From contig NZ_KE383854.1 of the NCBI RefSeq assembly GCF_000422485.1, positions 1 through 64,000 on the forward strand: DNA of 64,000 bases, in the 5' to 3' direction. The notes beneath the pieces were generated by a model. The model ran no database searches and was not told the origin of the DNA. It worked only from the letters and a program-made list of their open reading frames with translations. This DNA comes from Paenibacillus pasadenensis DSM 19293 (GTDB lineage Bacteria; Bacillota; Bacilli; Paenibacillales; Paenibacillaceae). Position numbers and translations under genes: made by a program. Below, piece after piece: positions 17,985 to 26,700 of this stretch; the stretch's first letter is position 1; every line of letters begins with the position of its first letter.

Positions 17985-18173
17985 TTGCCTATGAACATAG
18001 GTGTTGCAGGAGTTGTATTGCTTGTCATTTTGGGATTGCTACTTTTCGGGCCATCAAAATTACCTCAGTTAGGGAGAGCTATCGGCACGACATTGTCGGA
18101 GTTCAAAAGAGGAACAAAAGGATTAATTGATGTAGATGAAAAGCAGGAGCAGGCAAAGGAACAAAAAGAATAA
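17985..18173 (+). CDS. tatA: Sec-independent translocase subunit TatA
   Basis: This 62-residue protein has an N-terminal TM helix (about residues 5-22), the FGPSKLPQLGRAIG hinge, and an amphipathic helix with a charged tail, the TatA/TatE layout. It starts TTG (or ATG two codons later); AGGGGGAG lies upstream. It follows the Tat-dependent multicopper oxidase in the same orientation, so it is probably a dedicated or supplementary translocase component. No tatC is visible in the window, so a host TatC must be used. Confidence 0.92.
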   Translation: MPMNIGVAGVVLLVILGLLLFGPSKLPQLGRAIGTTLSEFKRGTKGLIDVDEKQEQAKEQKE

Positions 18174-18176
18174 GGA

Positions 18177-18219
18177 AAGCAAAAAGCCGTTAGAATACCT
18201 CTAACGGCTTTTTGCTTAT
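18177..18219. terminator. Bidirectional terminator between tatA and cadA
   Basis: The stem AAGCAAAAAGCCGTTAGA / TCTAACGGCTTTTTGCTT is nearly symmetric, with A and T tracts on both sides, so it can end both converging operons. Confidence 0.9.
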
Positions 18220-18224
18220 TCACG

Positions 18225-20351
18225 TTATTGTTTACCAAGATGCTTTTTTCTTTCAATTAATATGGTTAAACTAACGAGCGTAACAAATATGGTAGCTCCC
18301 ATATCAGAGAGGATGGCAATCCATAATGTGAGCCATCCGGGAATGGTGAGCAAAAGAGCAATTACTTTTAGCCCGAGTGAAACGATAATGTTGAAACGAA
18401 TAATACGATTTACCTTTTTGGCAATCGAAACGGCTTCCGGAAGTTTCCCTAGATGATCCTGCATCAAGACGATGTCTGCAGTCTCGACGGCACTATCCGT
18501 TCCTTTGCCCATCGCAATGCCTAGCTGCGCAGAAGCGAGGGCGGGAGCGTCATTAATACCATCACCAATCATAGCGACATGATGATTCGCGGAGAGTTCT
18601 TTAATTCGTTTTACTTTGTCTTCCGGAAGCAGATTTCCATAAAATTCGGAGACTCCGACTGCTGAAGCCACTTTCTCTGCTGTCTTCTGATGATCGCCTG
18701 TTAACATGATCGTTCTTTTAATTCCTAGTTTGTGTAATGACTCAATAACAGAGCGACTTTCTTCTCGTATTTCGTCAGCAATTCCGAACATGCCAATTAC
18801 TTGTTGCTCGTCTGCTAACAGTACGAGGGTAAGACCTTCTTCTTTTAATTGTTCTACGCGGGTTTGTATGGAGTCAGGGATAATTATGTGCTCGATGCTT
18901 TTTTCATTGCCGAGCCAGTACGTTTGACCGTTCACTTTCGCTTTAATCCCTCGACCAGTAATCGTTTGAATTTCATCCGGTTCAGAAGCGACGATGTTCC
19001 TACTGTCAATTTCTTTCATAATCGCTTTCGCCAGCGGGTGAGAAGATGATTTTTCGATTGCTCCGGCAACAAGGAAGAATCGTTCTTCGTCATAGACCTC
19101 CAATTGAGCCACATGTGGTTCACCTTTAGTCAATGTCCCTGTTTTATCAAAGGCAAGCGTATCGATCTTACCGAGCTGCTCCAGGAACACACCGCCTTTG
19201 ACCAGCACACCATTACGTGCGTTTCTGGTAATTCCCGAAACAATCGCAATAGGTGAGGAAAGAATCAGAGCGCAAGGACAACCAACAATTAATACAGATA
19301 AACCTTGATAAAGCCATGTCATCCAATTTCCTTGAAAGAGAAGAGGAGGTATTAACATGACAAGAGCTGCGACAATCATAATGAGCGGTGTATAGTACTT
19401 GGCGAACTTATTAATAAACAGCTCAGTTGGTGTTTTCGTTTCTTGTGCTTCTTGAACAAGATGGAGAATTTTTGCTAAGGAAGAATCTTTATACGCTTTA
19501 TCTATACGAACGAGCAGAAGCCCTTCATTGTTAATGCTTCCACCGTAAACGGGCTCTCCGGATTCTTTCTCAACCGGAAGTGATTCGCCTGTAATGGCAG
19601 CCTCATTCACCGAACTCTTACCTTCTGAGACAATACCGTCCGAAGGGATTTTTTCACCAGGTTTTATCTTTACCAAATCACCGACTTGAAGAGAGGAAAT
19701 CGGAACGATGATTTCTTCGCCATTCTCCATCTTTAAGGCTTCCTTTGGAGCAACTTGCAGTAAAGCTTCCATGGAACGGCGAGCTTTTTCCATACCATAG
19801 CCTTCGAGCAACTCATTTAGTCCAAACAGAATGGCAACGAGTGTAGCCTCTTTCCATTCACCAATGGATACAGCTCCCACTAACGCTATGGTCATTAAAG
19901 TATCAATATTAAATTTTAATTTGAATAAGTTTTTTAATCCTCTAAAAAAAGTTGTGTAACCGCTAATAATCGTGGCGACTAAATACAAAAGAATCACTGC
20001 TTGTTTGTCGAGGACACCATCTAACAGTAAGGCGGCTACATAAATAACACCAGATGTAACAAGCATTTTAAGCATTTTCGCATTGCCTTCTGTATGGCTA
20101 TGATCATGTCCATCATGATCATGGTCACTATGGTCGTGCCCAGTATTCGTTTCCGAGTTCTTCTCAATGTAAGCATTGTCTGATTTCAAAATCTTTTTGA
20201 CATCAGTCATTGAGACTTGTGGATTTACCGTTAATATTCCAGAGTTATAACTTAGTTTGGCATCTTCGCCATGTTCTAATTGTTGAATCTCTTCCTCAAT
20301 TCTTTGGGCGCAACCACTACAAGAAAGCCCCTTTATCCGATATTCATTCAT
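18225..20351 (-). CDS. cadA: Cd/Zn/Pb-exporting P1B-type ATPase
   Basis: This 708-residue heavy-metal pump has an N-terminal HMA domain with GLSCSGC (residues 6-12), a His/Asp-rich linker (HDHSDHDHDGHDHSH, about 81-95), six to eight TM helices, the ion-channel CPC motif (VGCPCALILSSP), phosphorylation site DKTGTLT, TGES actuator motif and the nucleotide-binding HP (SSHPLA). GDGINDAPAL is present. CPC with this context points to Cd/Zn/Pb export rather than Cu. The start is set at 20351, where GAAGGATG precedes the ATG and the HMA domain begins. The operator at 20376 fits the CadC-like regulator encoded at 24562. Confidence 0.93.
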   Translation of the reverse strand: MNEYRIKGLSCSGCAQRIEEEIQQLEHGEDAKLSYNSGILTVNPQVSMTDVKKILKSDNAYIEKNSETNTGHDHSDHDHDGHDHSHTEGNAKMLKMLVTSGVIYVAALLLDGVLDKQAVILLYLVATIISGYTTFFRGLKNLFKLKFNIDTLMTIALVGAVSIGEWKEATLVAILFGLNELLEGYGMEKARRSMEALLQVAPKEALKMENGEEIIVPISSLQVGDLVKIKPGEKIPSDGIVSEGKSSVNEAAITGESLPVEKESGEPVYGGSINNEGLLLVRIDKAYKDSSLAKILHLVQEAQETKTPTELFINKFAKYYTPLIMIVAALVMLIPPLLFQGNWMTWLYQGLSVLIVGCPCALILSSPIAIVSGITRNARNGVLVKGGVFLEQLGKIDTLAFDKTGTLTKGEPHVAQLEVYDEERFFLVAGAIEKSSSHPLAKAIMKEIDSRNIVASEPDEIQTITGRGIKAKVNGQTYWLGNEKSIEHIIIPDSIQTRVEQLKEEGLTLVLLADEQQVIGMFGIADEIREESRSVIESLHKLGIKRTIMLTGDHQKTAEKVASAVGVSEFYGNLLPEDKVKRIKELSANHHVAMIGDGINDAPALASAQLGIAMGKGTDSAVETADIVLMQDHLGKLPEAVSIAKKVNRIIRFNIIVSLGLKVIALLLTIPGWLTLWIAILSDMGATIFVTLVSLTILIERKKHLGKQ

Positions 20352-20375
20352 AAGACATCCTTCTTTCAAAGTAAT

Positions 20376-20422
20376 ATATGAATACTTGCTCATATGATAT
20401 GCGATACCAAGATTTATGTCAA
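20376..20422 (-). promoter_or_regulatory. cadA promoter with CadC/SmtB-type operator (site A)
   Basis: On the minus strand TTGACA (20417-20422) and TATCAT (20394-20399) are 17 nt apart. The operator ATATGAGCAAGTATTCATAT (minus-strand reading, 20376-20395) begins inside the -10, so binding would block RNA polymerase. It differs by one base from the site upstream of qoxA. Confidence 0.85.
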
Positions 20423-20455
20423 ACTTATTCTCTCCAATTAGTCGTAGAAAAATGA

Positions 20456-20499
20456 AAACCACCGGACTGTTATTCCTCAGAAACAGTCCGATGGTTTAA
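20456..20499 (-). terminator. Terminator of the copD-monooxygenase operon
   Basis: The hairpin AAACCATCGGACTGTT / AACAGTCCGGTGGTTT (one mismatch) lies just after the monooxygenase stop and is followed on the minus strand by TTTTCATTTTTC. Confidence 0.8.
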
Positions 20500-20501
20500 A
20501 T

Positions 20502-21545
20502 TCAATGATCCCGAATAATCTCATTTACAACATGTTGAGCATCTAAGCCAACTCCGCCAATCAGTGCAGAGGTTCTACGATGCTGCCAAGGCATGCCAAC
20601 GATATATAATCCGCTTTCTGGGGTTATACCACGTTCGTGTTTGATGGCACCACGTTCATTAATGACATGGGATAGTTCCAACCACTTATAATCCGGTTTA
20701 AAACCTGTACTCCAAATAATATTGGTGAATTCCCTCTGACTGCCGTCTGAAAAAATAATGCTTTTATTTTTCGCATCAATTGTTCTCGGAACTAAAGTAA
20801 TAGCTGAAGCTTTTATCCGTTTTTTTAATTCAAAACCAAAGATTGGGTCAGGCCGTGATTGAATTTTCTTACCTATAAAAGAGTGAGCTGTTGCCTTTAA
20901 AATACCGAGTTTATCAAACCAGTAAAAAATATTTTTACCTCCAATATGAAGAGGGAGTAATAACGGACGATGTCCAGATGATAAATAGACTTTCCGATGT
21001 TTTGATATTTCTACGGCAATCTGTGTCCCTGAATTGCCGGCTCCAACGACTAAAGTATCTCCTTCGGAAAGCTGCTCTGGATTTTTGTAACTGGCGGAGT
21101 GGATCTGTTTAACGTCTGTTGAGATTTTAGATGCAATATCGGGTATCGCCTCTTTATGAAAGGGACCTGTAGCAATAATGACATGGCGTGCTATATAGTC
21201 TTCTTTGTTTGTTGTTATATAAAATAACCCATTACTTTTGTTTAGGCTAATAACACTTGTATTGAGATGAAGGGGTAACTGGAAGTTTGATGCATATGTC
21301 TCCAAGTAATCGGCTGTCTCGTTCTTGTTTGGGAGCTGCTCCTTCTTCCCAGGAAAGGATAAACCGGGAAGTTCACTATATCCTTTTGGCGTAAATAATA
21401 AGAGGGAATCATAACGATTTCTCCATGAATCACCAACGCGTGAACTCCCGTCGACAATAATAAAGTCAATTCCTGCAAGGGTTAAGTAATATCCTGCTGC
21501 TAAACCAGCTTGTCCTCCCCCGATGACGAGCACATTCGTAGTCAT
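20502..21545 (-). CDS. FAD-dependent monooxygenase-like flavoprotein (CzcO/ArsO type)
   Basis: This 347-residue flavoprotein has an FAD-binding GxGxxG near the N-terminus (VIGGGQAGLAAGYYLTLAG, residues 7-25), a second nucleotide-binding site GAGNSGTQIAVEI (about 168-180), and ATGPFHKE. This is the compact single-chain layout of flavoproteins called CzcO or ArsO when found in metal-resistance operons. The substrate cannot be read from sequence. It lies 20 nt downstream of the CopD-family gene and is co-transcribed, ending in a terminator. Confidence 0.8.
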   Translation of the reverse strand: MTTNVLVIGGGQAGLAAGYYLTLAGIDFIIVDGSSRVGDSWRNRYDSLLLFTPKGYSELPGLSFPGKKEQLPNKNETADYLETYASNFQLPLHLNTSVISLNKSNGLFYITTNKEDYIARHVIIATGPFHKEAIPDIASKISTDVKQIHSASYKNPEQLSEGDTLVVGAGNSGTQIAVEISKHRKVYLSSGHRPLLLPLHIGGKNIFYWFDKLGILKATAHSFIGKKIQSRPDPIFGFELKKRIKASAITLVPRTIDAKNKSIIFSDGSQREFTNIIWSTGFKPDYKWLELSHVINERGAIKHERGITPESGLYIVGMPWQHRRTSALIGGVGLDAQHVVNEIIRDH

Positions 21546-21565
21546 TGTAATGAGAAACCTCTCCT

Positions 21566-22642
21566 CTACTTCACAGATAATAGTAAACCAAGGAATGGAA
21601 GTATAACGCCTATAATCGCAAAAGTAGCAAATAAGCCGCGTTTATCTTTTTTGTAAAATGGATTCAGCAGGGACAGAGCAATGAGTCCTAATACCATCAT
21701 GATTAAATGAGAAACATTCCAATTCCATTGAAGAGCTAAGTCCTGTACATTACCATGCAGAAATTTAAATAATAAAGAAGGTGATGGTTGTTCAAACTCG
21801 TCTTCATGTGGAGGTTCTTGTACACCCATATAGGCTGTAATCATAAGGACAGCAAGGGCAATAAACGTTTCCATACGAAGCCACCACTTTAGCTTTCGTT
21901 CCTTGGTGCCATTGTTCGTTAACTTCGTAAGGAAACCATTCATAAAGCCAAGAAGAAGGAGGGGCAGGAAAACGAGATGTTTTAGTAGGAGAGCCTCTCC
22001 GTAATTAATTCCCCAGGAACTGATATATCCGTCAACAATTAATGACATCATAACCAACCCAGCTACGATAATAAGCACAATACTGCTTATCGATAGTGGT
22101 GTAAACCAACGAGTAAAAGCTTTCCAATTCATGGCGCCTGTCGTAAACCACGCAACCACAATAAGCGTTCCCAACCAGATTGAAACGGCAGCGACATGAA
22201 TGGATTGGGAAAGTAATCCCCATGTTGCAGAGAAACCTGTTGGGTGACTGGCCCACCCATGTGCAAGAATACTACCTATCCAAGTGAAAGCCAATGCCCA
22301 CTTTGTCCATTTTTGATGAAAATCACACAAGACTGTTATCATATACATCCCGGTACAGATGATCAGGTTCCAGATCCAAGCGTTTCCGTAGGAGTAATCT
22401 TTTAATACAATAAGTAAAACTTGAAGGAAAGACATATCTTGCGCAAAATCTCGAAGGATGATGGTAGTTCGTATAATGGATATAAATGAGAATAACGGAA
22501 TTCCTAAAATAGCATATTGAAATAAGTCGAACGGGTTTTTAACGGCAGGTTTTGAGTGATCTGGAATAAACAGAAGTAATATATAACCACCAGTAAAGGC
22601 AAAGGACAAATAAAGAAGAGTTTCAAAGAAGTAAATGTACAA
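21566..22642 (-). CDS. CopD-family copper-resistance membrane protein
   Basis: This integral membrane protein of about 358 residues has nine hydrophobic helices and resembles the CopD protein encoded at 23400 along its whole length, including the starts (YIYFFETLLYLSFAFTGGYI against YWAAEPFLYLCFAIVSGYV), GWASH/GWSSH and SIHVAAVSIWLGTLIVVAW. The start is set at TTG 22642 because GGAG lies 9 nt upstream and the alignment with the paralogue begins there; an upstream TTG (22675) would add 11 residues. It heads a minus-strand operon with the flavoprotein. CopD proteins move copper across the membrane with CopC. Confidence 0.78.
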   Translation of the reverse strand: MYIYFFETLLYLSFAFTGGYILLLFIPDHSKPAVKNPFDLFQYAILGIPLFSFISIIRTTIILRDFAQDMSFLQVLLIVLKDYSYGNAWIWNLIICTGMYMITVLCDFHQKWTKWALAFTWIGSILAHGWASHPTGFSATWGLLSQSIHVAAVSIWLGTLIVVAWFTTGAMNWKAFTRWFTPLSISSIVLIIVAGLVMMSLIVDGYISSWGINYGEALLLKHLVFLPLLLLGFMNGFLTKLTNNGTKERKLKWWLRMETFIALAVLMITAYMGVQEPPHEDEFEQPSPSLLFKFLHGNVQDLALQWNWNVSHLIMMVLGLIALSLLNPFYKKDKRGLFATFAIIGVILPFLGLLLSVK

Positions 22643-22700
22643 ATTCACCAGCTCCAATTCGATGGTTAGATCCAAGTGAAATCATATCATAAATGAAAAC

Positions 22701-22720
22701 AATTGAATGTATGCTCATAT
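22701..22720 (-). promoter_or_regulatory. CadC/SmtB-type operator, divergent copD/copC region (site B)
   Basis: The minus-strand reading is ATATGAGCATACATTCAATT. It shares the left half and centre with the cadA and qoxA sites but has a weaker right half. It lies in the gap between the divergent 22642 and 22825 genes, near a possible -10 TATGAT of the minus-strand gene. Confidence 0.6.
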
Positions 22721-22824
22721 GACAATTGTTCGAAATTTCGTGATACATACAAAGTTTTTTACCTTTTTCTTTTGATATAATAAACACGTTTCACAGATGA
22801 ACAATAAATTAGGAGGGGATATTC

Positions 22825-23397
22825 TTGCGACGTGTATATATCATGTCTTTCTTATCATTTTTATTGCTGCTTATCGTGTTTCCACAATTCACATTTGCGC
22901 ACACGAAGCTTCAAAATTCGTCACCGGAAGCTAATGCAACAGTATTAAAAGAAACCAAGGAAATTGTAATGGAATTTAATACGGAAGTGGAGCCTTTAAG
23001 TTCATTTAAAATGAAAATGGAAGACGGAAATGAACTTAAGATTGGCACTACAGAAATCGTAGAAAATCGAATTATCGGAACATTTGATGAAAGTATTCCG
23101 AATGGTGTCTATACAGTTGAATGGAAAATTGTTGGCCGAGATGGACATCCCATTCAAGGCGACTTTAATTTCACTATCGCTGTGCCTGTTGAAACCTCAG
23201 AATCATCTCAAGAGCAGCCTCCGACCCTTACACCTACAGAGCCTATTCATTCTCCTCAGCCAGTTAACGCAGAGGAGAATGAGGTTGACCACAGTGCTAC
23301 AGGACAAGATCGTAATCAAGCTGGGTTTTGGATCGTGGCTGGCGTGGTCATGGTAGCATTGATCTTCATTATTTTTGGTAAGAGGAGGAAGAAATAG
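22825..23397 (+). CDS. copC: CopC-domain copper-binding protein with membrane anchor
   Basis: This 190-residue protein has a signal peptide (about residues 1-25, ending FAHTKL), a CopC domain (about 26-128) with the N-terminal copper-ligand His after cleavage (AHTKLQNSSP) and GRDGHPIQGDFNF near its end, a low-complexity linker, and a C-terminal TM helix (about 165-184) plus KRRKK. It is therefore held on the outer membrane face. The start is TTG, supported by AGGAGGGG 6 nt upstream. The copD gene follows after 2 nt. CopC binds copper and passes it to CopD. Confidence 0.88.
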   Translation: MRRVYIMSFLSFLLLLIVFPQFTFAHTKLQNSSPEANATVLKETKEIVMEFNTEVEPLSSFKMKMEDGNELKIGTTEIVENRIIGTFDESIPNGVYTVEWKIVGRDGHPIQGDFNFTIAVPVETSESSQEQPPTLTPTEPIHSPQPVNAEENEVDHSATGQDRNQAGFWIVAGVVMVALIFIIFGKRRKK

Positions 23398-23399
23398 CG

Positions 23400-24479
23400 A
23401 TGTGGTATTGGGCTGCGGAGCCTTTTCTTTATCTATGTTTTGCGATTGTAAGTGGTTATGTCCTTTTAAATCTTGTTCCGGAGAGTTATCGACCGGTTAC
23501 TCAACTATCGCATAAAGTTGTAGCAGTTGCCGCACTCGGAATAGGTCTGTTTTCATTTTTTCCTATATTAAGAATAGTCTCGTTCTTCGCAGAAGACATT
23601 GGATGGGGTTTAACCTTCCGGAAAGTAATCCTTGATTTCACAGAAGGAAGAGCTTTCTTATTTACTTTAACGTTATCTCTTATCTTAGCTGGTGTTATCA
23701 TGCTTAATGGTCGTGTAAAGGGAACCGGAGGATTGAAGGTAATTTTATTCATTCTTTCCCTCCTCATTGTAGCGCAGGGTTGGTCTAGCCATGTGGCTTC
23801 CTGGTACGGCACATGGGGAATACTGGCTCAAACGCTGCATTTGATGGCTGTTTCTTTGTGGGTTGGCCCATTACTTATAGCAGGCTGGCAGAATCGCAGA
23901 ACGGAGCATTGGAATGGTTTCTTAAGCTGGTTTCATCCAACGGCTATACTATGTATGACTGTAATCGCTGCATCAGGATTCGTCTTGACCATCGGTGTAG
24001 CTCCAGAATATGTGAATGCATGGAAACTCTCTTACGGACAAGCCCTGCTCGTGAAGCACGTTTTAATTATACCGTTAATACTTTTCGCCATTATTAATGG
24101 GTTTTGGGTGAAAAGGAAGTTACAAATGGATATAACGTTTAATCCTCAGCCTTGGGCTAAGGTCGAAAGTGTTATTCTAGTGCTTATCTTTTCAGTCACC
24201 GGCTTTATGAATCAGCAACCTGCACCGCATGATGTTTCAGAAACATTGAATGAATCGCCTGCGTCTCCATTGTATCTATGGTTTACAGGGGGTATGTTAG
24301 ATAAGCAGAAAGATTTAACTTTATCTTTCGGTTGGTTAAGTGCTTCCTTCTTATTTGCTACTATGATTACAATAGGGACCGCAGTCATTAGTGCTAAGCG
24401 TCGCAATGTAGCACAAACCCTTTTATGGGCTTTAGTAAGTTCAATCCTTGTGTATTATGGTCTCATGTCGTCGATTTAA
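23400..24479 (+). CDS. copD: CopD-family copper transport membrane protein
   Basis: This 359-residue protein has eight to nine TM helices and typical CopD stretches: GWSSHVASWYGTWGILAQTL and HLMAVSLWVGPLLIAGW, with His residues in helices that may bind copper. It is directly downstream of copC with GAGGAGG before the ATG, so the two form the copCD pair. Its paralogue lies divergently at 21566. Copper delivery to the Qox oxidase encoded 5 kb away is a reasonable role, but inference. Confidence 0.85.
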   Translation: MWYWAAEPFLYLCFAIVSGYVLLNLVPESYRPVTQLSHKVVAVAALGIGLFSFFPILRIVSFFAEDIGWGLTFRKVILDFTEGRAFLFTLTLSLILAGVIMLNGRVKGTGGLKVILFILSLLIVAQGWSSHVASWYGTWGILAQTLHLMAVSLWVGPLLIAGWQNRRTEHWNGFLSWFHPTAILCMTVIAASGFVLTIGVAPEYVNAWKLSYGQALLVKHVLIIPLILFAIINGFWVKRKLQMDITFNPQPWAKVESVILVLIFSVTGFMNQQPAPHDVSETLNESPASPLYLWFTGGMLDKQKDLTLSFGWLSASFLFATMITIGTAVISAKRRNVAQTLLWALVSSILVYYGLMSSI

Positions 24480-24561
24480 GCTCTCATTTATCTAGACTGC
24501 TTTAAACGTAATCTTTCTGATATAATAGAGGATACGAATATGAAGGCGGTGGCGAAGAGAG

Positions 24562-24927
24562 ATGGATCGAGTAGTGGAAGATCAATGCGATGATACTTGT
24601 TTAGGAACCGAAATTAATCTTAATGCCTTGATGCAAGCCAGGCTCCATGAACAAACGGCTGTCGATTTGGCTGAGTTGTTTAAAGCTCTAGGTGATCCTA
24701 CAAGGGTGAAAATGATACATGCTTTACTTAGTAGTGAGTTATGTGTTCATGATTTGTGTGTAGTATTAAGCATGGCTCAGTCGGCAGTGTCTCATCAACT
24801 CCGTTATTTGCGTAATGTAAGAATGGTCAAACGTCGTAAAGAAGGAAAGACCGTTTATTATTCCATCGATGATGATCATGTAAAAGAGATTTTTATTCAA
24901 ACCTTAAAACATTTGGAGCATGCTTAA
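24562..24927 (+). CDS. cadC: ArsR/SmtB-family metal sensor, CadC-like
   Basis: This 121-residue repressor has an N-terminal Cys pair (C9, C13), a winged helix with the metal-site segment ELCVHDLC (C61, H63, C66), recognition helix MAQSAVSHQLRYL, and a C-terminal D-x-H-x10-H-x2-H zinc site (in DDHVKEIF...KHLEH). The first set corresponds to the CadC alpha-3N site (with His for the second Cys of C-x-C), the last to the CzrA/SmtB alpha-5 site; both appear complete. Expected effectors are Cd, Pb or Zn. It is separately transcribed, with a terminator at 24933. Matching operators lie before cadA, qoxA and, less exactly, three other genes. Confidence 0.9.
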   Translation: MDRVVEDQCDDTCLGTEINLNALMQARLHEQTAVDLAELFKALGDPTRVKMIHALLSSELCVHDLCVVLSMAQSAVSHQLRYLRNVRMVKRRKEGKTVYYSIDDDHVKEIFIQTLKHLEHA

Positions 24928-24932
24928 GTAGA

Positions 24933-24971
24933 AAGAGTAACTGTATGTAAATACGGATACTCTTTTTTTGT
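24933..24971 (+). terminator. Terminator after cadC
   Basis: The stem AGAGTAACTGTAT / ATACGGATACTCT (imperfect) is followed by seven T, 6 nt after the cadC stop. Confidence 0.85.
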
Positions 24972-25025
24972 GTCTAAAATATATCTGAGAATCATTAAAT
25001 TAGCTCGATGAATGAGCTTATTTAT

Positions 25026-25045
25026 TGATGAATAGTTATTCATAT
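25026..25045 (+). promoter_or_regulatory. Possible CadC/SmtB-type operator before the M23 peptidase (site D)
   Basis: The minus-strand reading ATATGAATAACTATTCATCA keeps ATATGA and TATTCAT at the right spacing (15 of 20 positions as in the qoxA site). It lies 52 nt before the peptidase start. Confidence 0.45.
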
Positions 25046-25096
25046 GTTAAGGTAATTTATGATTTTAGTCTGTGTATGAAAGAAAAGGAGGCTGCA

Positions 25097-26527
25097 ATGT
25101 CACCAAGCAATGTTAGAATGAATTTGAAAAGACCGAAAAAAATTGTAACTCTGGTCACACTTGCTATGCTGGTATTAATTTGTAGTGGATTTGTCTTGGC
25201 TTCACAAATAAAGACCGTTTATCAGGTATCATATAAAGGTACTACAATTGGTGAGGCTTCAAATCCGGAGATCGTAAAGCAGTGGTTCCAAAATGAATAT
25301 GCGAAGTTTTCTTCCGAGTATCCTGATATACAGTTTGAAACTAACGAAAACGATTTTTCCATAGTAGAAATAAAGCGTTTAAATGCAAAAGCTGCAGATG
25401 AAGCAGTGAGAAGTTCACTACAAAAATCGTTTGTCGTGCAAGGTCGCGGTATACAAGTAATCGTTAATGGCAAAGTAATGGGGATAGTAAAGGACCGGGA
25501 GACAGCAGACAAGATTTTAAACGAATTACAACAATCTGTAGCGTCAGCGAAAAAGGATTTAAAGGTTCAAGCACTTAGCTATAATGGCGAAGAAAATCAA
25601 GATAAAAACGATATAAGCAGTCAACCTACTTTAAAATCGATCGGTTTCGTTGAGCCAGTCAAGTTAGAGACCATTGTTTCTGATCCATCTGATTTTATCT
25701 CGGAAGCAGATATTGTCAAACGATTAAAGGGTACTGATCTTAAGCCCATTACGTATGTGGTGAAAGAAGGAGACTGTGTCTCCTGTATTGCACAAAAATT
25801 TAATATTTCGCAAGAGGCTATTTATACAAATAATCCATGGATTATTAATGATTTCATTAACATCGGAGATGAGCTAGACCTCACGGTAAGGCAGCCTAAG
25901 CTGTCAGTGAAAACGGAAGAAGAATATTCCGAAACCGTCAGCATTTCGGGTGGGGTTGAGATTACTTACGATAAAACGATGCGTGTTGGTGTTTCGAAAG
26001 TTACGAATCCCGGTAAAGCAGGGAAAAAGAAAATAACCTACCTCATGACCAAGGTGAATGGTGATCTTGTGGAAGAAAAAGTGTTAAAAGAAGAGACTTT
26101 GGACAAGGCGGTACCTAAAAAGGTGACTCAAGGCTCTAAAGTCATTAAAGGAGTGGGTACTGGGGCATTTGCTTGGCCAATAACAGGACCTACCATAACA
26201 AGCGGATTTGGAAAAAGGTGGGGAAGGCTGCACGCAGGTACGGATACTGTCTCTTCAAATCGGGACATCTACGCATCAGATAATGGGAAAGTTATAACGG
26301 CAGATTATAACTCAAGCTTTGGCAATCATGTTATTATCGATCATCGAAATGGTTATAAAACAGTTTATGCTCATCTAAGCAAAATCAAAGTTAAAAAAGG
26401 AGACTTATTAGAGAAAGGTGATCTGCTTGGCATTATGGGAACGACTGGCCAATCGACAGGTGTCCATCTTCACTTTGAAATTCGTAAAGGTAGCACGCAG
26501 CTTAATCCTTTGAAGTTTCTAGATTAG
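25097..26527 (+). CDS. Secreted M23 peptidase with LysM and G5 domains
   Basis: This 476-residue envelope endopeptidase has an N-terminal signal-anchor (about residues 17-38), a LysM motif (about 220-262, TYVVKEGDCVSCIAQKFNIS), a G5 domain (about 275-345), and a C-terminal M23 metallopeptidase domain (about 375-470) with HAGTD and HLHFE, whose His and Asp bind zinc. It probably cuts peptidoglycan cross-bridges. The start at 25097 is chosen for AAAGGAGG upstream. It is transcribed alone (terminator at 26536) with a weak CadC-like site upstream. Similar proteins occur in Bacillaceae cores, so presence on a transposon is notable. Confidence 0.85.
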   Translation: MSPSNVRMNLKRPKKIVTLVTLAMLVLICSGFVLASQIKTVYQVSYKGTTIGEASNPEIVKQWFQNEYAKFSSEYPDIQFETNENDFSIVEIKRLNAKAADEAVRSSLQKSFVVQGRGIQVIVNGKVMGIVKDRETADKILNELQQSVASAKKDLKVQALSYNGEENQDKNDISSQPTLKSIGFVEPVKLETIVSDPSDFISEADIVKRLKGTDLKPITYVVKEGDCVSCIAQKFNISQEAIYTNNPWIINDFINIGDELDLTVRQPKLSVKTEEEYSETVSISGGVEITYDKTMRVGVSKVTNPGKAGKKKITYLMTKVNGDLVEEKVLKEETLDKAVPKKVTQGSKVIKGVGTGAFAWPITGPTITSGFGKRWGRLHAGTDTVSSNRDIYASDNGKVITADYNSSFGNHVIIDHRNGYKTVYAHLSKIKVKKGDLLEKGDLLGIMGTTGQSTGVHLHFEIRKGSTQLNPLKFLD

Positions 26528-26535
26528 CTATAAAA

Positions 26536-26578
26536 TGAAAAATAAGAGATCCCATTTGAAAGGGTTCTCTTATTTTTG
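26536..26578. terminator. Terminator after the M23 peptidase
   Basis: AAAAATAAGAGATCCC / GGGTTCTCTTATTTTT forms a strong, roughly symmetric hairpin that ends in a T-run. Confidence 0.88.
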
Positions 26579-26648
26579 TAATAGGGATGAGACAGGATAT
26601 GCTATCATTGAGTGCACGTTTGATTGAAATGAACTTTCGTATTTGGGA

Positions 26649-26671
26649 TTAAACTATTGTTTGTAGTCTAA
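26649..26671 (+). promoter_or_regulatory. BlaI-type box 1, before the response regulator
   Basis: TTAAACTA-N7-TAGTCTAA is a 23-bp dyad. Read on the other strand it matches the qoxA box at 20 of 23 positions. It lies 30 nt before the start codon of the regulator gene. Confidence 0.7.
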
Positions 26672-26700
26672 AGAAGTGTTCTTGCGAAAGGAAGTAAACC

